Shown here piece after piece: positions 1-7,292 of a stretch of DNA of 64,000 nt. Source of the DNA: Chitinimonas koreensis (lineage in GTDB: Bacteria; Pseudomonadota; Gammaproteobacteria; Burkholderiales; Chitinimonadaceae); assembly GCF_014353015.1 (NCBI RefSeq), contig NZ_CP060704.1, positions 3,187,001 through 3,251,000 of the forward strand, given 5' to 3'. Position 1 is the stretch's first letter. Each line of letters begins with the position of its first letter. A program made the translations under genes and the position numbers. Below the pieces are notes generated by a model. The model ran no database searches, had not been told where the DNA came from, and saw only the letters and a list, made by a program, of their open reading frames with translations.

Positions 1-428
1 AGGATCAGATCCAGCACCGCCGCCACGCTCTTGAAGTACCGATGGGCCGGCTCGCATGAGCGATTGATCTTGTCCGCGATGTCGCGAATGCCGACGCGCC
101 CGTCCTGGTCGAACCACTTCCGGACGGCCACCCTGGCGCCGTCTATCCCGTACTGCTGCGGTACCGCGCCGATCAGGATGTACTCCATCGTCGCGCGCTC
201 GGCGATCTCGCCGTATCGCAGGAAGAGCACCAGCTTGTGATCCAGTTGCATCGTGGACACGAAGCCCACTACCTGCAACGCCATCGCCCTGCTTTCGAGA
301 TAAGTCATCGACCCGCCACCACCGCCAGCGAGCCCGGCATTGCCGAGCGACGAGCGAGCGCCCGCGGAATCACCAGTAGCTGCGAATGCCCATGCGAGTA
401 ATGCGCTTGCAGACTTGAACGACACCAT
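1..428 (-). CDS. Prophage protein of unknown function (3' end outside window)
   Basis: An open frame runs from an ATG at 428 to the window edge with no stop: 142 complete codons, C-terminus missing. A GGAGG lies just before the ATG, only about 2 nt away. The first 40 residues are Ala/Gly/Ser-rich. The rest is a mixed helical protein that includes YILIGAVPQQYG and, near the end, a likely helix-turn-helix stretch (IRDIADKINRSCEPAHRYF). A second possible start is the Met at residue 41. It is the first gene beyond the primase and origin-like repeats on the leftward prophage transcript, the place where lambdoid phages carry late-gene antiterminators. That role is inference from position only; I do not recognise the family. 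Confidence 0.5.
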   Translation of the reverse strand, partial: MVSFKSASALLAWAFAATGDSAGARSSLGNAGLAGGGGGSMTYLESRAMALQVVGFVSTMQLDHKLVLFLRYGEIAERATMEYILIGAVPQQYGIDGARVAVRKWFDQDGRVGIRDIADKINRSCEPAHRYFKSVAAVLDLI

Positions 429-545
429 TGCCTCCGTATTCGTCAGGAGGCCCCTAGCCAGGTCGAGCCCGGCTTTATTGGTGTCGCGATTTTACTGGGT
501 CAGTCGGAATTCTGCAGGAGGCTGTCGTTTCACCGACTGTTGGCA

Positions 546-812
546 CCTTGTTAAGGCCTTGTTATGCGCTGACAACTCCCTGAAAGCCTTATGCAGACTG
601 GCTTTGTGAAGGGTGTGATGATTGTGAAGGGCATTTTGGGTTTCACGCGCGAGATATTTCCCTTTACCGCCATAAAAATAAAAAGGTGTGAGAGGAAGAT
701 TTTTCGCTCGTGCGCGGGCGCGCACATGCGTTTCCCCATCACACCCTTCACAAACCCGCGCCGTTGCTAGGTTTCAACCCATAACAAAGGCCATAACAAG
801 CCCTTAACAAGG
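546..812. repeat. Nested inverted repeats, candidate prophage replication origin
   Basis: Two inverted repeats are nested around a common centre. The outer 21-bp arms at 546-566 and 792-812 match at 20 of 21 positions. The inner 18-bp arms at 603-620 and 737-754 (TTTGTGAAGGGTGTGATG on the + strand of the left arm) are perfect. Between the inner arms is an A/T-rich stretch near 655-715. The 429-848 gap holds no convincing gene. It lies immediately after the primase-helicase gene, so an origin or a large structured RNA is the most economical reading. Confidence 0.55.
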
Positions 813-826
813 CCACCACAAAGGCC
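780..826. repeat. Iteron-like direct repeats
   Basis: Four consecutive 11-12 bp units of the form yTAACAAGGCC start near 780, 792, 803 and 816 (CATAACAAAGGC, CATAACAAGCCC, CTTAACAAGGCC, ACCACAAAGGCC). They are spaced about one helical turn apart. Two more copies occur in opposite orientation at 546-566. Such phased repeats beside a replication gene are typical initiator-binding iterons. Which protein binds them is not shown by the sequence. Confidence 0.5.
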
Positions 827-848
827 TCACTTGCGGGCGTGCCGCCGT

Positions 849-3638
849 TCAATTTCCGAAATCAACCCCCCAGGCGCCCGCCTTCACCCGGAAATTGACG
901 ATGTCCTGGCCCAACCAGACTTCTTCGGCAACGCCTTCCGGCCTCCGGCCGATCTTGAATACCGTCAACTGCCGCCGCTCCTTACTACCCGGCATAACAA
1001 ACCACCGCGCAGCCTTCGGTATCTTGGCGGACATGATCTCGCTGAACTTGTTCGGCGGCATCTCGCGCTCGCCGCTCTGGCTGCACCAGTACGCGTAAGC
1101 GAGGCCCAGGTCACGGGCGGTGCAGCTACAGTACGGCAACCTGTCCTCAAGTCGCTCCCCGCCAATCTCGCCAGCCTGCCAGTCCCGCAGGAAGAGTTCC
1201 CACCCAGACAGCCCGTAGCTAATCACGCGCGCCTTCTCAGGCGTCATCATCGGCTTCGAGTGAGGGGTAAAGGGAACACGCACGGGCGTTGCCCCCTCGG
1301 CCAGCGCCGCGCCATCGGCGTCGACCAGCTCACCGAACTGATCCACCTTGCAGCACGTCAACGGGTGGGCCAGCAAGAAGGCATAGAACGCCTGCACGCC
1401 GCCGCGCGCGAGCTCGTACTCGACCTTGGCCTGCAGTTCCTCGGTGAACTTCTCCGCCGGCCAGACTACCAGGAAGCGCCGGTCACCGCGCTCGACGTGG
1501 AACGGCTGGACGCTGTTCGACAAGAACACGCCGTTCATGTGGTTTTCCTCCTCCCACGCGTCGACGAATTTCTTCTCGATCATGTGGGTCTTGCCGGTCA
1601 CCATCTGCTTGAGCGTGCCGGTGTGGCTGTACCGCTGGTTGCTCGACAGGACCTCCTCGAACAAGCAGAACAGCTTGCGCGATCTCCAGCCGGTGTACTG
1701 GCTGTCCAGCTGGTGTTGGCTCAGCGTCGAGGCGTATTCACCGTAAATCGGCTTGATCACCCGTTCGAAAAACAAGCTCTTACCCGAGCCGTGGACATCG
1801 CCGTGCATGAGTATGGCCGTGTCGAGCTTTGCGCCAACGTGCTGGAGCGGATAGGCCAGCCAACACAGAATCCAGTTGATAACTTCGACGCGGTGGTTGC
1901 ACAACCACGCCAACAGCCCAATGATCGCCTCGCACCCACTGAACTTGCCCCAAGCCTCGAACGGGTCGGCATAGCGCTCAATGCCAGGCGGGAACGCCGG
2001 CGTGAGCGGCAAGCCGCGGAACAGGTTGATGTGCGTTTCCGGGTTGACGCGCTGCGTCGGATCGAACACCAGGTGCTCGAACGGCAATACACGCCGGCGC
2101 GGGCTGTTCACCCACGTCTTGTACCAGTCGCCCAGCGCCAGCTTCAGCGCGCTGTTGCTGATCACCTTGAGCAGCTTGGCATCCCAGATGCTGTCGGATC
2201 CGTCGAGGTACACGTACCGCGCCATGAACTCGCCGAACTGCAGGCTCTCACCCTGCTCGGCAGCCTCCTTTTCACCCTTCAGGCGGGCTACATCGGCCGC
2301 CAGGATCGTTCGCTTGTCGTCGCGCGCCAACCAGGCGTCGACAAGCTTCCTATCGCCGACCAGCGCCACTAGCGCAGGCCGCCCCATCTCGGTCTTGTTC
2401 AGGTCGCACCAGAACCGGTTCTTGCCGACGATCAGCGCATAGTGGCGCAAGAGGCGCTCCGGCCAAATCGACGCCACCTCCTCCCCCGCCCCCTTGTCGG
2501 TGTCGGCGCCAACTGGCGCCCCCGCCTCAGCGGAGGGAGTGGGAGGCGCAGATTCCGGCCCCGGTCCGTCGTCGACAAAGGAGGGTGAGGGAGGAAGAGC
2601 AGCCGGCTCCGCCGGCGGACCTTGGATTACCTCGAGCAACTGCGTGCGCAGCTGCTCGAGGCCCTCATGCACGTGCAGGTCGTTGTAATCGGTGAGCTGG
2701 GGCAGCGCGCTGTCCTCGCGCGTCGCGCGCCGGGGCACGCTGAACCGGGGCAGTACCACGCGCGCATTGCCGACCGCTACCGCTGCCAGGTCGGCCTTGA
2801 GCCGTCCGGTGTGGTTCGGGGTACCGTCTTTCCTGGGCAGATAGTCGTCGTCGGCCAGGAACACGATGGGGGACTTGGGGAAGCGCGCACGGAAGATCGA
2901 CGCGACATGCCCCAGGTTGCCGGCGTTGCAGGCCATCACCACCGGATGCCGGTAGCCCAGTCCCTCGCGCACACTGGCGCAGGTCGCATAGCCTTCGGCG
3001 ATCAGGATCGGGTCGCCGTCGACGGGCATATCGCCTAGCAACAGCGCCGCCCCGTCCATCGCCATGCCCTTGTTGAACCGCTTGTCGCCGCCGTCGGGCT
3101 GGCGCTCGCCGGCGATCTTCTGGCTTCCGACGACCTCACCGGCGCCGCGGCCATAGTGGTACAGCAGCAGGATGATCCAGCCCTGCCAGTCCGGCAGGGA
3201 CATGAAGCGCACGCCTTCGGCGCGCGCAACCTGTTTTCGAACTAGGTAGGCGGACGCTCCTTCGGGCTGCGACTTGTTCCACTGGTCGCGTGCCCGATTG
3301 GCTGCGCGGTGTGCCTCGTCAGCGATCCGCGCAGCCTCCTCGCGCTGCTTGGCCTCGCGTTCGCGCTTTAACGTGGACCACTCCTCGGCGGAGAGGCGCT
3401 CCCTGACCGAACTTTCAGGCTCGACCTTCCATGGCCCGTCGCCACCGACACCGAAAGTGCCGTAGCTGACCATCTGCTCGCCGCTCTTGGCGGTGTAACC
3501 AAAGAGCTTGTAGAACGCCTTGCGCCCTGGGCCATAGCGGACCCATCGGCCTGTATCCAACTTGAGGTCCTGCGGTGAAATAGGCGGTAGCCCAGCAGCC
3601 AACATCTGCTGGACCACCCCGTCGAGCGTCGCGCCCAT
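849..3638 (-). CDS. Phage DNA primase-helicase (Toprim plus C-terminal P-loop helicase)
   Basis: A 929-aa replication protein. A Toprim-like domain occupies about residues 210-290, with ILIAEGYATCASV and the acidic IVFLADDDYL. A Pro/Ala-rich linker follows (about 340-390). The C-terminal helicase-type ATPase has a Walker A GDVHGSGKS near residue 613 and a downstream KLFCLFEEV likely to be Walker B. This layout matches phage and satellite primase-helicases with a DUF5906-type C-terminus. I chose the ATG at 3638, preceded by GAGGCGACT, over an in-frame TTG at 3698 inside the upstream gene. No CHC2 zinc finger is visible, so priming may follow a different fold or use host DnaG. It should act in prophage DNA replication after induction. 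Confidence 0.85.
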   Translation of the reverse strand: MGATLDGVVQQMLAAGLPPISPQDLKLDTGRWVRYGPGRKAFYKLFGYTAKSGEQMVSYGTFGVGGDGPWKVEPESSVRERLSAEEWSTLKREREAKQREEAARIADEAHRAANRARDQWNKSQPEGASAYLVRKQVARAEGVRFMSLPDWQGWIILLLYHYGRGAGEVVGSQKIAGERQPDGGDKRFNKGMAMDGAALLLGDMPVDGDPILIAEGYATCASVREGLGYRHPVVMACNAGNLGHVASIFRARFPKSPIVFLADDDYLPRKDGTPNHTGRLKADLAAVAVGNARVVLPRFSVPRRATREDSALPQLTDYNDLHVHEGLEQLRTQLLEVIQGPPAEPAALPPSPSFVDDGPGPESAPPTPSAEAGAPVGADTDKGAGEEVASIWPERLLRHYALIVGKNRFWCDLNKTEMGRPALVALVGDRKLVDAWLARDDKRTILAADVARLKGEKEAAEQGESLQFGEFMARYVYLDGSDSIWDAKLLKVISNSALKLALGDWYKTWVNSPRRRVLPFEHLVFDPTQRVNPETHINLFRGLPLTPAFPPGIERYADPFEAWGKFSGCEAIIGLLAWLCNHRVEVINWILCWLAYPLQHVGAKLDTAILMHGDVHGSGKSLFFERVIKPIYGEYASTLSQHQLDSQYTGWRSRKLFCLFEEVLSSNQRYSHTGTLKQMVTGKTHMIEKKFVDAWEEENHMNGVFLSNSVQPFHVERGDRRFLVVWPAEKFTEELQAKVEYELARGGVQAFYAFLLAHPLTCCKVDQFGELVDADGAALAEGATPVRVPFTPHSKPMMTPEKARVISYGLSGWELFLRDWQAGEIGGERLEDRLPYCSCTARDLGLAYAYWCSQSGEREMPPNKFSEIMSAKIPKAARWFVMPGSKERRQLTVFKIGRRPEGVAEEVWLGQDIVNFRVKAGAWGVDFGN

Positions 3639-3645
3639 AGTCGCC

Positions 3646-3843
3646 TCAGAATCGGGTGGTTTGGGCCTCGCGGAGCGCCTTGCGCTTCGCCTGGGCAATT
3701 TTCTGCAGCGCCGGCCGCAATCGTTCGGCGCTGTCGGGGTAGTGGTGGATCAGCCACCGGTAGACCTCGCGGCAGTACGACGGCGCGCTGGTCGCCTCGC
3801 ATACCTCGAGCACGGCCCGCTCGTGTGGGTGGGCGGTATTCAA
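3646..3843 (-). CDS. Small prophage protein, unknown
   Basis: A 65-aa protein starting at TTG, where TTGA overlaps the stop of the preceding small gene, and ending 8 nt before the primase ATG. It contains YCREVYRWLIHHYPDSAERL followed by a basic helix and has no membrane segment. Its tight spacing shows it belongs to the primase transcript. I do not recognise the family. A DNA-binding or replication-accessory role is only a guess. Confidence 0.5.
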   Translation of the reverse strand: MNTAHPHERAVLEVCEATSAPSYCREVYRWLIHHYPDSAERLRPALQKIAQAKRKALREAQTTRF

Positions 3844-3986
3844 CGCCGACCCGCCATCACCGCGCGCACCAGACGCTGGATCCGGCGCCGCTTGCGGAGG
3901 ATTTCCTGCCAGCTGCGCCGGCGCTTGTTGCGCTCGTGCAGGCGGTGGGCCGCCTCGAGCGTGGGGTCACGGTGCACGCTTGCCAT
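3840..3986 (-). CDS. Small basic prophage protein, unknown
   Basis: A 48-aa ORF from ATG 3986, with GGGAGGT about 8 nt upstream as a good ribosome site. The composition is strongly basic (several RRR and KRRR runs), suggesting nucleic-acid binding. It overlaps the end of the upstream gene by 20 nt, and its TGA overlaps the TTG start of the next gene. This chain of overlaps is the main evidence that it is translated. Confidence 0.45.
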   Translation of the reverse strand: MASVHRDPTLEAAHRLHERNKRRRSWQEILRKRRRIQRLVRAVMAGRR

Positions 3987-4131
3987 CGGCCTTACCTCCC
4001 AGCCACTCGATTAGGTCGTGTAGGAGCCGGCGACCGGCCTCGCGCCGCTCGCCGACGGGCCGATACCTGATGCCGCGCGCCTGCCGCTGCAAGGTGCGCT
4101 GGTCGAACTCGGGATCACGCGTCGGCTTCAC
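3967..4131 (-). CDS. Small basic prophage protein, unknown
   Basis: A 54-aa ORF starting at GTG 4131, inside the 3' end of the upstream gene (17-nt overlap) and reading through to TGA at 3967. It begins MKPTRDPEFDQRTLQ and ends in a helical LLHDLIEWLGGKADGKR segment. No family is recognised. Support comes from the dense overlap pattern of this leftward operon; the exact start is uncertain. Confidence 0.4.
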   Translation of the reverse strand: MKPTRDPEFDQRTLQRQARGIRYRPVGERREAGRRLLHDLIEWLGGKADGKRAP

Positions 4132-4453
4132 GGCAGATTTCCGTCACGGTGTAGCCGTACTTCCTCGCCAAGGCTTCGCGGACCAGGTCGGGCTCGAGGT
4201 CGACGGCGTCGCAGGCGACCTGCAGGCCGACCCGGCAACGCTTGCCGAAAAGGAAGCGCAGCGCGCCTTCACCGTCGGCGCGCGCCGTCGACGTCACACC
4301 ACCGACCGGCTTGCCGGCAAGCCACGCCGGCAGGTAGCGGTCGAGGTCCTCGACGGACATGCGCAGCACCTCGGCCCACATGCTGCGCATGCCACCCAGG
4401 CCTTTGTCGGGGATGATCAGGTCGGCATCCTCGATGCGGATAATCTGGCCCAT
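4115..4453 (-). CDS. Prophage protein of unknown function
   Basis: 112 aa from ATG 4453, which lies 1 nt after the stop of the CII-like gene and has GGAGG 9 nt upstream. An earlier in-frame start would run into that gene. The N-terminus (MGQIIRIEDADLIIPDKGL) is beta-rich and the C-terminus (LARKYGYTVTEICREADA) is helical. Two cysteines occur in the middle (KRCRVGLQVACDAV). No known family was recognised. Its place between the CII-like regulator and the replication genes suggests an accessory replication or regulatory role. Confidence 0.6.
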   Translation of the reverse strand: MGQIIRIEDADLIIPDKGLGGMRSMWAEVLRMSVEDLDRYLPAWLAGKPVGGVTSTARADGEGALRFLFGKRCRVGLQVACDAVDLEPDLVREALARKYGYTVTEICREADA

Positions 4454-4454
4454 C

Positions 4455-4955
4455 TCACGAGCCCTCCGCGGACACGACCGTACCGGCAAGCGCCTGCTGG
4501 ACGTCGCGAGTCCCGAACACAGCCAGCGCCAGGCCGACGAACTCCCGCGCCGCGGCGCTCAGGTCCGCTACGTCGGTCTGCAGTACCTTGCATTCGCGCA
4601 CGTCGATTTGGCCGTCCTTGATGGCCCGTTCGAAATCCGCCGACATCTGGCCCATGCGCATCACGCACTTGTTCAGGGCCTGGGCCAGGTCGCCACGCGT
4701 CGCTTCGGCCGGCGGTAGCTTGACGAACACGCCCCCGCAGTCGTGCGCCCACGCCTCGACGATCGCCGTGCTATCGCAGAGCAGCTGCATGTCATGCACA
4801 TGGTCCACATCGAGGCGGGCGCCGCGGTGGCCCAGCAGCCGTTGTCGCAGACCTTCGCCACCACCACCGATTGCCAACGCGGCGGCCATCGCGTCGAGAC
4901 CTCCCGAATACTGCCGCGCCAGAACGGCTGCGGCACTGCGTAGAGCTGTTGTCAA
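4455..4955 (-). CDS. Phage regulatory protein, CII family (CP76-like)
   Basis: A 166-aa protein with the pattern of the phage regulatory CII family: a helical N-terminus (LRSAAAVLARQYSGGLDAMA), a loop that in relatives reads LRNKLNP (here LRQRLLGH), then LLCDSTAIVEAWAHDCGGVFVKLP. The best start is TTG at 4955, about 5 nt after GGAGGT; upstream in-frame codons fall in the intergenic leader. It is the first gene after a terminator that follows the cro-like gene, the same order as cro-tR1-cII in lambda. It probably binds DNA and helps set lysis or lysogeny, although lambda CII itself is unrelated in sequence. Confidence 0.7.
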   Translation of the reverse strand: MTTALRSAAAVLARQYSGGLDAMAAALAIGGGGEGLRQRLLGHRGARLDVDHVHDMQLLCDSTAIVEAWAHDCGGVFVKLPPAEATRGDLAQALNKCVMRMGQMSADFERAIKDGQIDVRECKVLQTDVADLSAAAREFVGLALAVFGTRDVQQALAGTVVSAEGS

Positions 4956-5020
4956 CCTACACCTCCGTATGTAGCGCGCCCCGGGGTGCGGCGGTACATT
5001 GCACCCGACGACGCAGGTAG

Positions 5021-5044
5021 AAAAAAGCCGACGGGCAGGTCGGC
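5021..5044 (-). terminator. tR1-like intrinsic terminator between cro-like and CII-like genes
   Basis: On the minus strand GCCGAC-CTGCCC-GTCGGC forms a 6-bp stem followed directly by six Ts. It lies between two genes of the same transcript, so it would lower or condition expression of the CII-like gene and the replication genes beyond. Confidence 0.7.
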
Positions 5045-5095
5045 GAACTGGCGCGCTGACGAGGAGCACCAGAGGGGCAAACGAACGACGAGCAG

Positions 5096-5362
5096 CTAGG
5101 CTGCTTGCTTGAAATCTGGGTGGTCAGGAGGAAGTAGATGCGGATACAAAGGGGCCAGCTCGGGCCAGATCAGCCACCAATCTTCTCGGCGCATCTCCGG
5201 CCTCGTCACTTGCCCGCCCAAAGCCCTCTCAATCTCGACCGCCTTGATCGGCGGAACTGAACCGTGAATCCACTGGCTCACGAGGGCTTGAGATACCTGG
5301 AACTGGCGGGCGAACTGATGCTGCCGAGTCTCGGTCCGCTCTAGGTACGTTTGGATGTCCAT
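5096..5362 (-). CDS. Cro/YdaS-like helix-turn-helix repressor
   Basis: An 88-aa protein with a helix-turn-helix at about residues 15-40 (QHQFARQFQVSQALVSQWIHG). A YdaS-type tail follows (PIKAVEIERALGGQVTRPEMR) and ends in WWLIWPELAPLYPHLLP, typical of phage Cro/YdaS proteins. It starts at ATG 5362 and is transcribed divergently from the CI-like repressor. It should bind the 15-bp operators between the two genes and favour lytic growth. No YdaT partner is present, so a toxin-antitoxin reading is unlikely. Confidence 0.8.
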   Translation of the reverse strand: MDIQTYLERTETRQHQFARQFQVSQALVSQWIHGSVPPIKAVEIERALGGQVTRPEMRREDWWLIWPELAPLYPHLLPPDHPDFKQAA

Positions 5363-5373
5363 GCAGCGACATT

Positions 5374-5436
5374 ATCAGCGCTGCTAATTTTTTTCAATAT
5401 CAGCAGTGCTGTTTTGCACTCATAAGCAAAGCTAAT
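5374..5436. promoter_or_regulatory. OR-like operator cluster, three sites
   Basis: Three 15-bp near-palindromes lie between the divergent regulators: ATCAGCGCTGCTAAT (5374-5388), ATCAGCAGTGCTGTT (5399-5413) and ATAAGCAAAGCTAAT (5422-5436). Start-to-start spacings are 25 and 23 bp. All fit the consensus ATTAGCANTGCTAAT, whose perfect copy lies at 6554. On the minus strand a GATAAT sits at the edge of the first site, with TTGAAA 15 bp upstream, as a possible cro-like promoter. Confidence 0.75.
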
Positions 5437-5447
5437 AGAGTCACGAG

Positions 5448-5948
5448 ATGGCACAACGACGAACAGTTAGCCCCGAAGGAACCCAGGCAGCAGCACGCCT
5501 GAAGGCAGCCTGGGAGCGCTTTAGAGAGGCTCAATACGGGGTCACGGGCCGGACCGTGACGCAGGAAGAGGCGGCCCTTGCGATTGGGTTCAGCAGCCAG
5601 TCCGCTCTAAACCAGTACCTCAACGGAAAAATCGAGCTCAACCTCGACGCCCTCACAAGGATCTGCGCCTATATCGCTCCGCACGGAGAGCCACAAGAGA
5701 TCGCCCCACACCTAGTACAGGGTCGACAGGTCATGCTCCCCGCCATCGTCACCAGCACTCATTCCGGGCCAGCCAGAACGCGCCGAATTCATGCGCTTCT
5801 TGGACCGCAAGTCCGCGACGAAACAGCCGAGAACCTGGACAGAATGCTCACCGCCACCCGCACAGGGGAACTCACCGACGACGACTGGGTGCATATACTG
5901 TGGTTTGCTGAACGCCTACGGACACGGCGCCAGCCAAGTCAAACCTAA
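5448..5948 (+). CDS. CI-like prophage repressor without peptidase domain
   Basis: A 166-aa XRE-type regulator. The helix-turn-helix is near residues 40-75 (TQEEAALAIGFSSQSALNQYL, then NGKIELNLDALTRIC). The C-terminal half (LVQGRQVMLPAIVT, then LDRMLTATRTGELTDDDW) is not an S24/LexA-like peptidase: no Ala-Gly cleavage site or Ser/Lys dyad is visible. It starts at ATG 5448, 12 nt after the last operator, so its expression is probably autoregulated. It is the likely immunity repressor. Without the peptidase domain, induction would need something other than RecA-stimulated self-cleavage, such as an antirepressor. The functional call rests on the HTH and the locus layout. Confidence 0.75.
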   Translation: MAQRRTVSPEGTQAAARLKAAWERFREAQYGVTGRTVTQEEAALAIGFSSQSALNQYLNGKIELNLDALTRICAYIAPHGEPQEIAPHLVQGRQVMLPAIVTSTHSGPARTRRIHALLGPQVRDETAENLDRMLTATRTGELTDDDWVHILWFAERLRTRRQPSQT

Positions 5949-5964
5949 AGCACAGAGGGAGGAT

Positions 5965-6468
5965 ATGTTGAAGCCAACCATCGCAGCCCTAGCAGTTGCC
6001 GCCATCGCGATGCCAGCCACAGCAATCAACAAGTGCGTCGACTCAGCCGGCAAGATCACCTTTAGCGACACTCCATGCCCTACCAGCGACAAGTCGACCA
6101 ACATCAAGATTCGACCCAGCACCGGCAACGCCGCCCCAGCCAATGCACAACCCGCAAGTACGGATCGACCCCTAACGGCCGGCGAGCGGCTAGTTGAAGA
6201 GGCACGACAACTGGACCGATCGAAGAAGAGATCGGAAGTAGAAGCCTCAATCGCCAAACTGGACAGGGACTACGAAAATCTCGCGGCGAGCATGCAGGCA
6301 GACCTAGACGCGTTGAAAGCCAAGAAATCCCGCGCCAAGAACAACCTGGCCGGCGCCACATGGGAGCAGAGCATCAGTACCGAGATGCAAGCAATCACGA
6401 CCTCCTACGACAATCGCATGAAGACAAATCGAGAACAGGCCAACCGCCTACGCGAGCAACTGAAGTAG
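5965..6468 (+). CDS. Exported DUF4124-domain protein (possible lysogeny-expressed moron)
   Basis: 167 aa from ATG 5965 behind a strong AGGGAGGAT ribosome site. Residues 1-18 form a signal peptide ending in ATA. A DUF4124-type motif follows (INKCVDSAGKITFSDTPCP). A Thr/Pro/Ala linker leads to a long coiled coil (about residues 75-167) rich in Lys, Glu and Ala. It should be periplasmic or envelope-attached. It lies directly behind the repressor, inside the immunity region, in the place of lambda rexAB, so it may be co-expressed in lysogens. Its function is unknown; a surface or exclusion role is inference from position. Confidence 0.7.
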   Translation: MLKPTIAALAVAAIAMPATAINKCVDSAGKITFSDTPCPTSDKSTNIKIRPSTGNAAPANAQPASTDRPLTAGERLVEEARQLDRSKKRSEVEASIAKLDRDYENLAASMQADLDALKAKKSRAKNNLAGATWEQSISTEMQAITTSYDNRMKTNREQANRLREQLK

Positions 6469-6491
6469 CCACCGCCCCACCCAGCAGCCGC

Positions 6492-6516
6492 AGCCCGCCA
6501 GTTGGCGGGCTTTTTC
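6492..6516 (+). terminator. Intrinsic terminator after the repressor operon
   Basis: An 8-bp GCCCGCCA/TGGCGGGC stem with a GT loop is followed by TTTTT. It closes the repressor-DUF4124 transcript just before the second operator cluster. Confidence 0.85.
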
Positions 6517-6528
6517 TCGCTCAGAATT

Positions 6529-6568
6529 ATTAGCACAGCTGTTTACATTAAAAATTAGCAGTGCTAAT
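6529..6568. promoter_or_regulatory. OL-like operator pair and rightward early promoter
   Basis: Two sites, ATTAGCACAGCTGTT (6529-6543) and the perfect palindrome ATTAGCAGTGCTAAT (6554-6568), are 25 bp apart, matching the cluster at 5374-5436. TTTACA at 6542-6547 and GCTAAT at 6563-6568 form a plausible -35/-10 pair (15-bp spacer) overlapping both operators. Binding would therefore shut off the rightward operon. Confidence 0.7.
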
Positions 6569-6613
6569 GTTTTCTCACCCAGCTTGATAAGCAAGCACGA
6601 TGAGGAGCGAGCG

Positions 6614-7134
6614 ATGCCCAACCAGACCAACCAGAAGCTCAGCCAGGCCCGCGCAAGACGCGCCATCCTGGACCTGGCTTGCATGTCCATTTCCCCGAGA
6701 ACGAGCAACAACAGGCCCTGCGCTTCTTGCCCAACCTTGCGGTTGCAAGGGTGGACCGCCTCATCGACGAAGCTGTGCGGAAGACGAAGCAGATTGTTCT
6801 CAACGCCGCTCTCATCAAGGAAATGGAAGAAGTCGCGGCGAGCTTGAACGCGGACGGTACCGCTAAGAATCTGGTCGTCTGCCCAAACTACAACTCCATA
6901 ACCTTCTGGATGCAGATCAACTGCCAGGAAGACCTCGACAACCTGGCCTCTCACTTACACGCAATCGGCTATAGCGCCAGGCGCACCCCCGAAGGTGACG
7001 CAGGCTATTCGGCATTTGCCCTCACCAGTGCTGCCGGCGTAGAGGTCCCGCTGACCATCCTTGTTCACAGGTCTGTCAACGCATCTGCGCTGACACCCAA
7101 GCGCAAGGTGGCGAAGAAGGGTGGTGCAGCGTGA
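6614..7134 (+). CDS. First gene of the rightward early operon, unknown, interrupted by a frameshift
   Basis: The ATG at 6614 has an excellent GAGGAG ribosome site, but its frame soon turns into implausible Ser/Arg-rich sequence. A protein-like frame (FPENEQQQALRFLPNLAVAR onward, to TGA 7134) continues one base earlier. Loss of one base in the TTTCCCC run at about 6690-6696 would join them into a protein of about 173 aa beginning MPNQTNQKLSQARARRAILD. If no error exists, translation of the second part would need a TTG at 6679 with no ribosome site. The product has a helical N-terminus, a middle with CPNYNSITFWMQINCQED and a basic tail. I recognise no family. Confidence 0.5.
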
Positions 7135-7292
7135 CCTACACCACCTACGGCGAGGACTACCACGTCGCCCCGCGCGCCGAATCCTGCCCCATCCTCGGCC
7201 GGCCGCGCGCCGAATGCCGCTGCGATGCCTGCGAAGCCGCCCGTGCTTCGGCATACCCGTCCGACGTCGAAAGCGACGGGGGTGAGCTGTGA
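7131..7292 (+). CDS. Small cysteine-containing prophage protein
   Basis: 53 aa from a GTG that overlaps the preceding TGA (GTGA). Four cysteines, one in ESCPILG and three clustered in ECRCDACEAA, suggest a small metal-binding fold. Its end overlaps the GTG of the exonuclease gene. It belongs to the coupled operon; function unknown. Confidence 0.5.
   Translation: MTYTTYGEDYHVAPRAESCPILGRPRAECRCDACEAARASAYPSDVESDGGEL

Noticed and set aside
340..609. Small + strand frame in the 429-848 gap
   Set aside because: No ribosome site, it overlaps the start of the minus-strand gene, and its sequence is explained by the inverted-repeat region.
831..2372. A 513-aa open frame on the + strand opposite the primase
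   Set aside because: It is antisense to a gene with clear Toprim and Walker motifs and shows Arg/Leu-rich low-complexity sequence typical of a shadow frame in GC-rich DNA.
5096..5948. YdaS-YdaT-like toxin-antitoxin pair
   Set aside because: The partner gene is a divergent HTH repressor, not a YdaT toxin, and five shared operators fit a Cro/CI switch.
6679..7134. Independent gene starting at TTG 6679
   Set aside because: No ribosome site there; a single base restored in TTTCCCC joins it to the well-initiated ATG at 6614.
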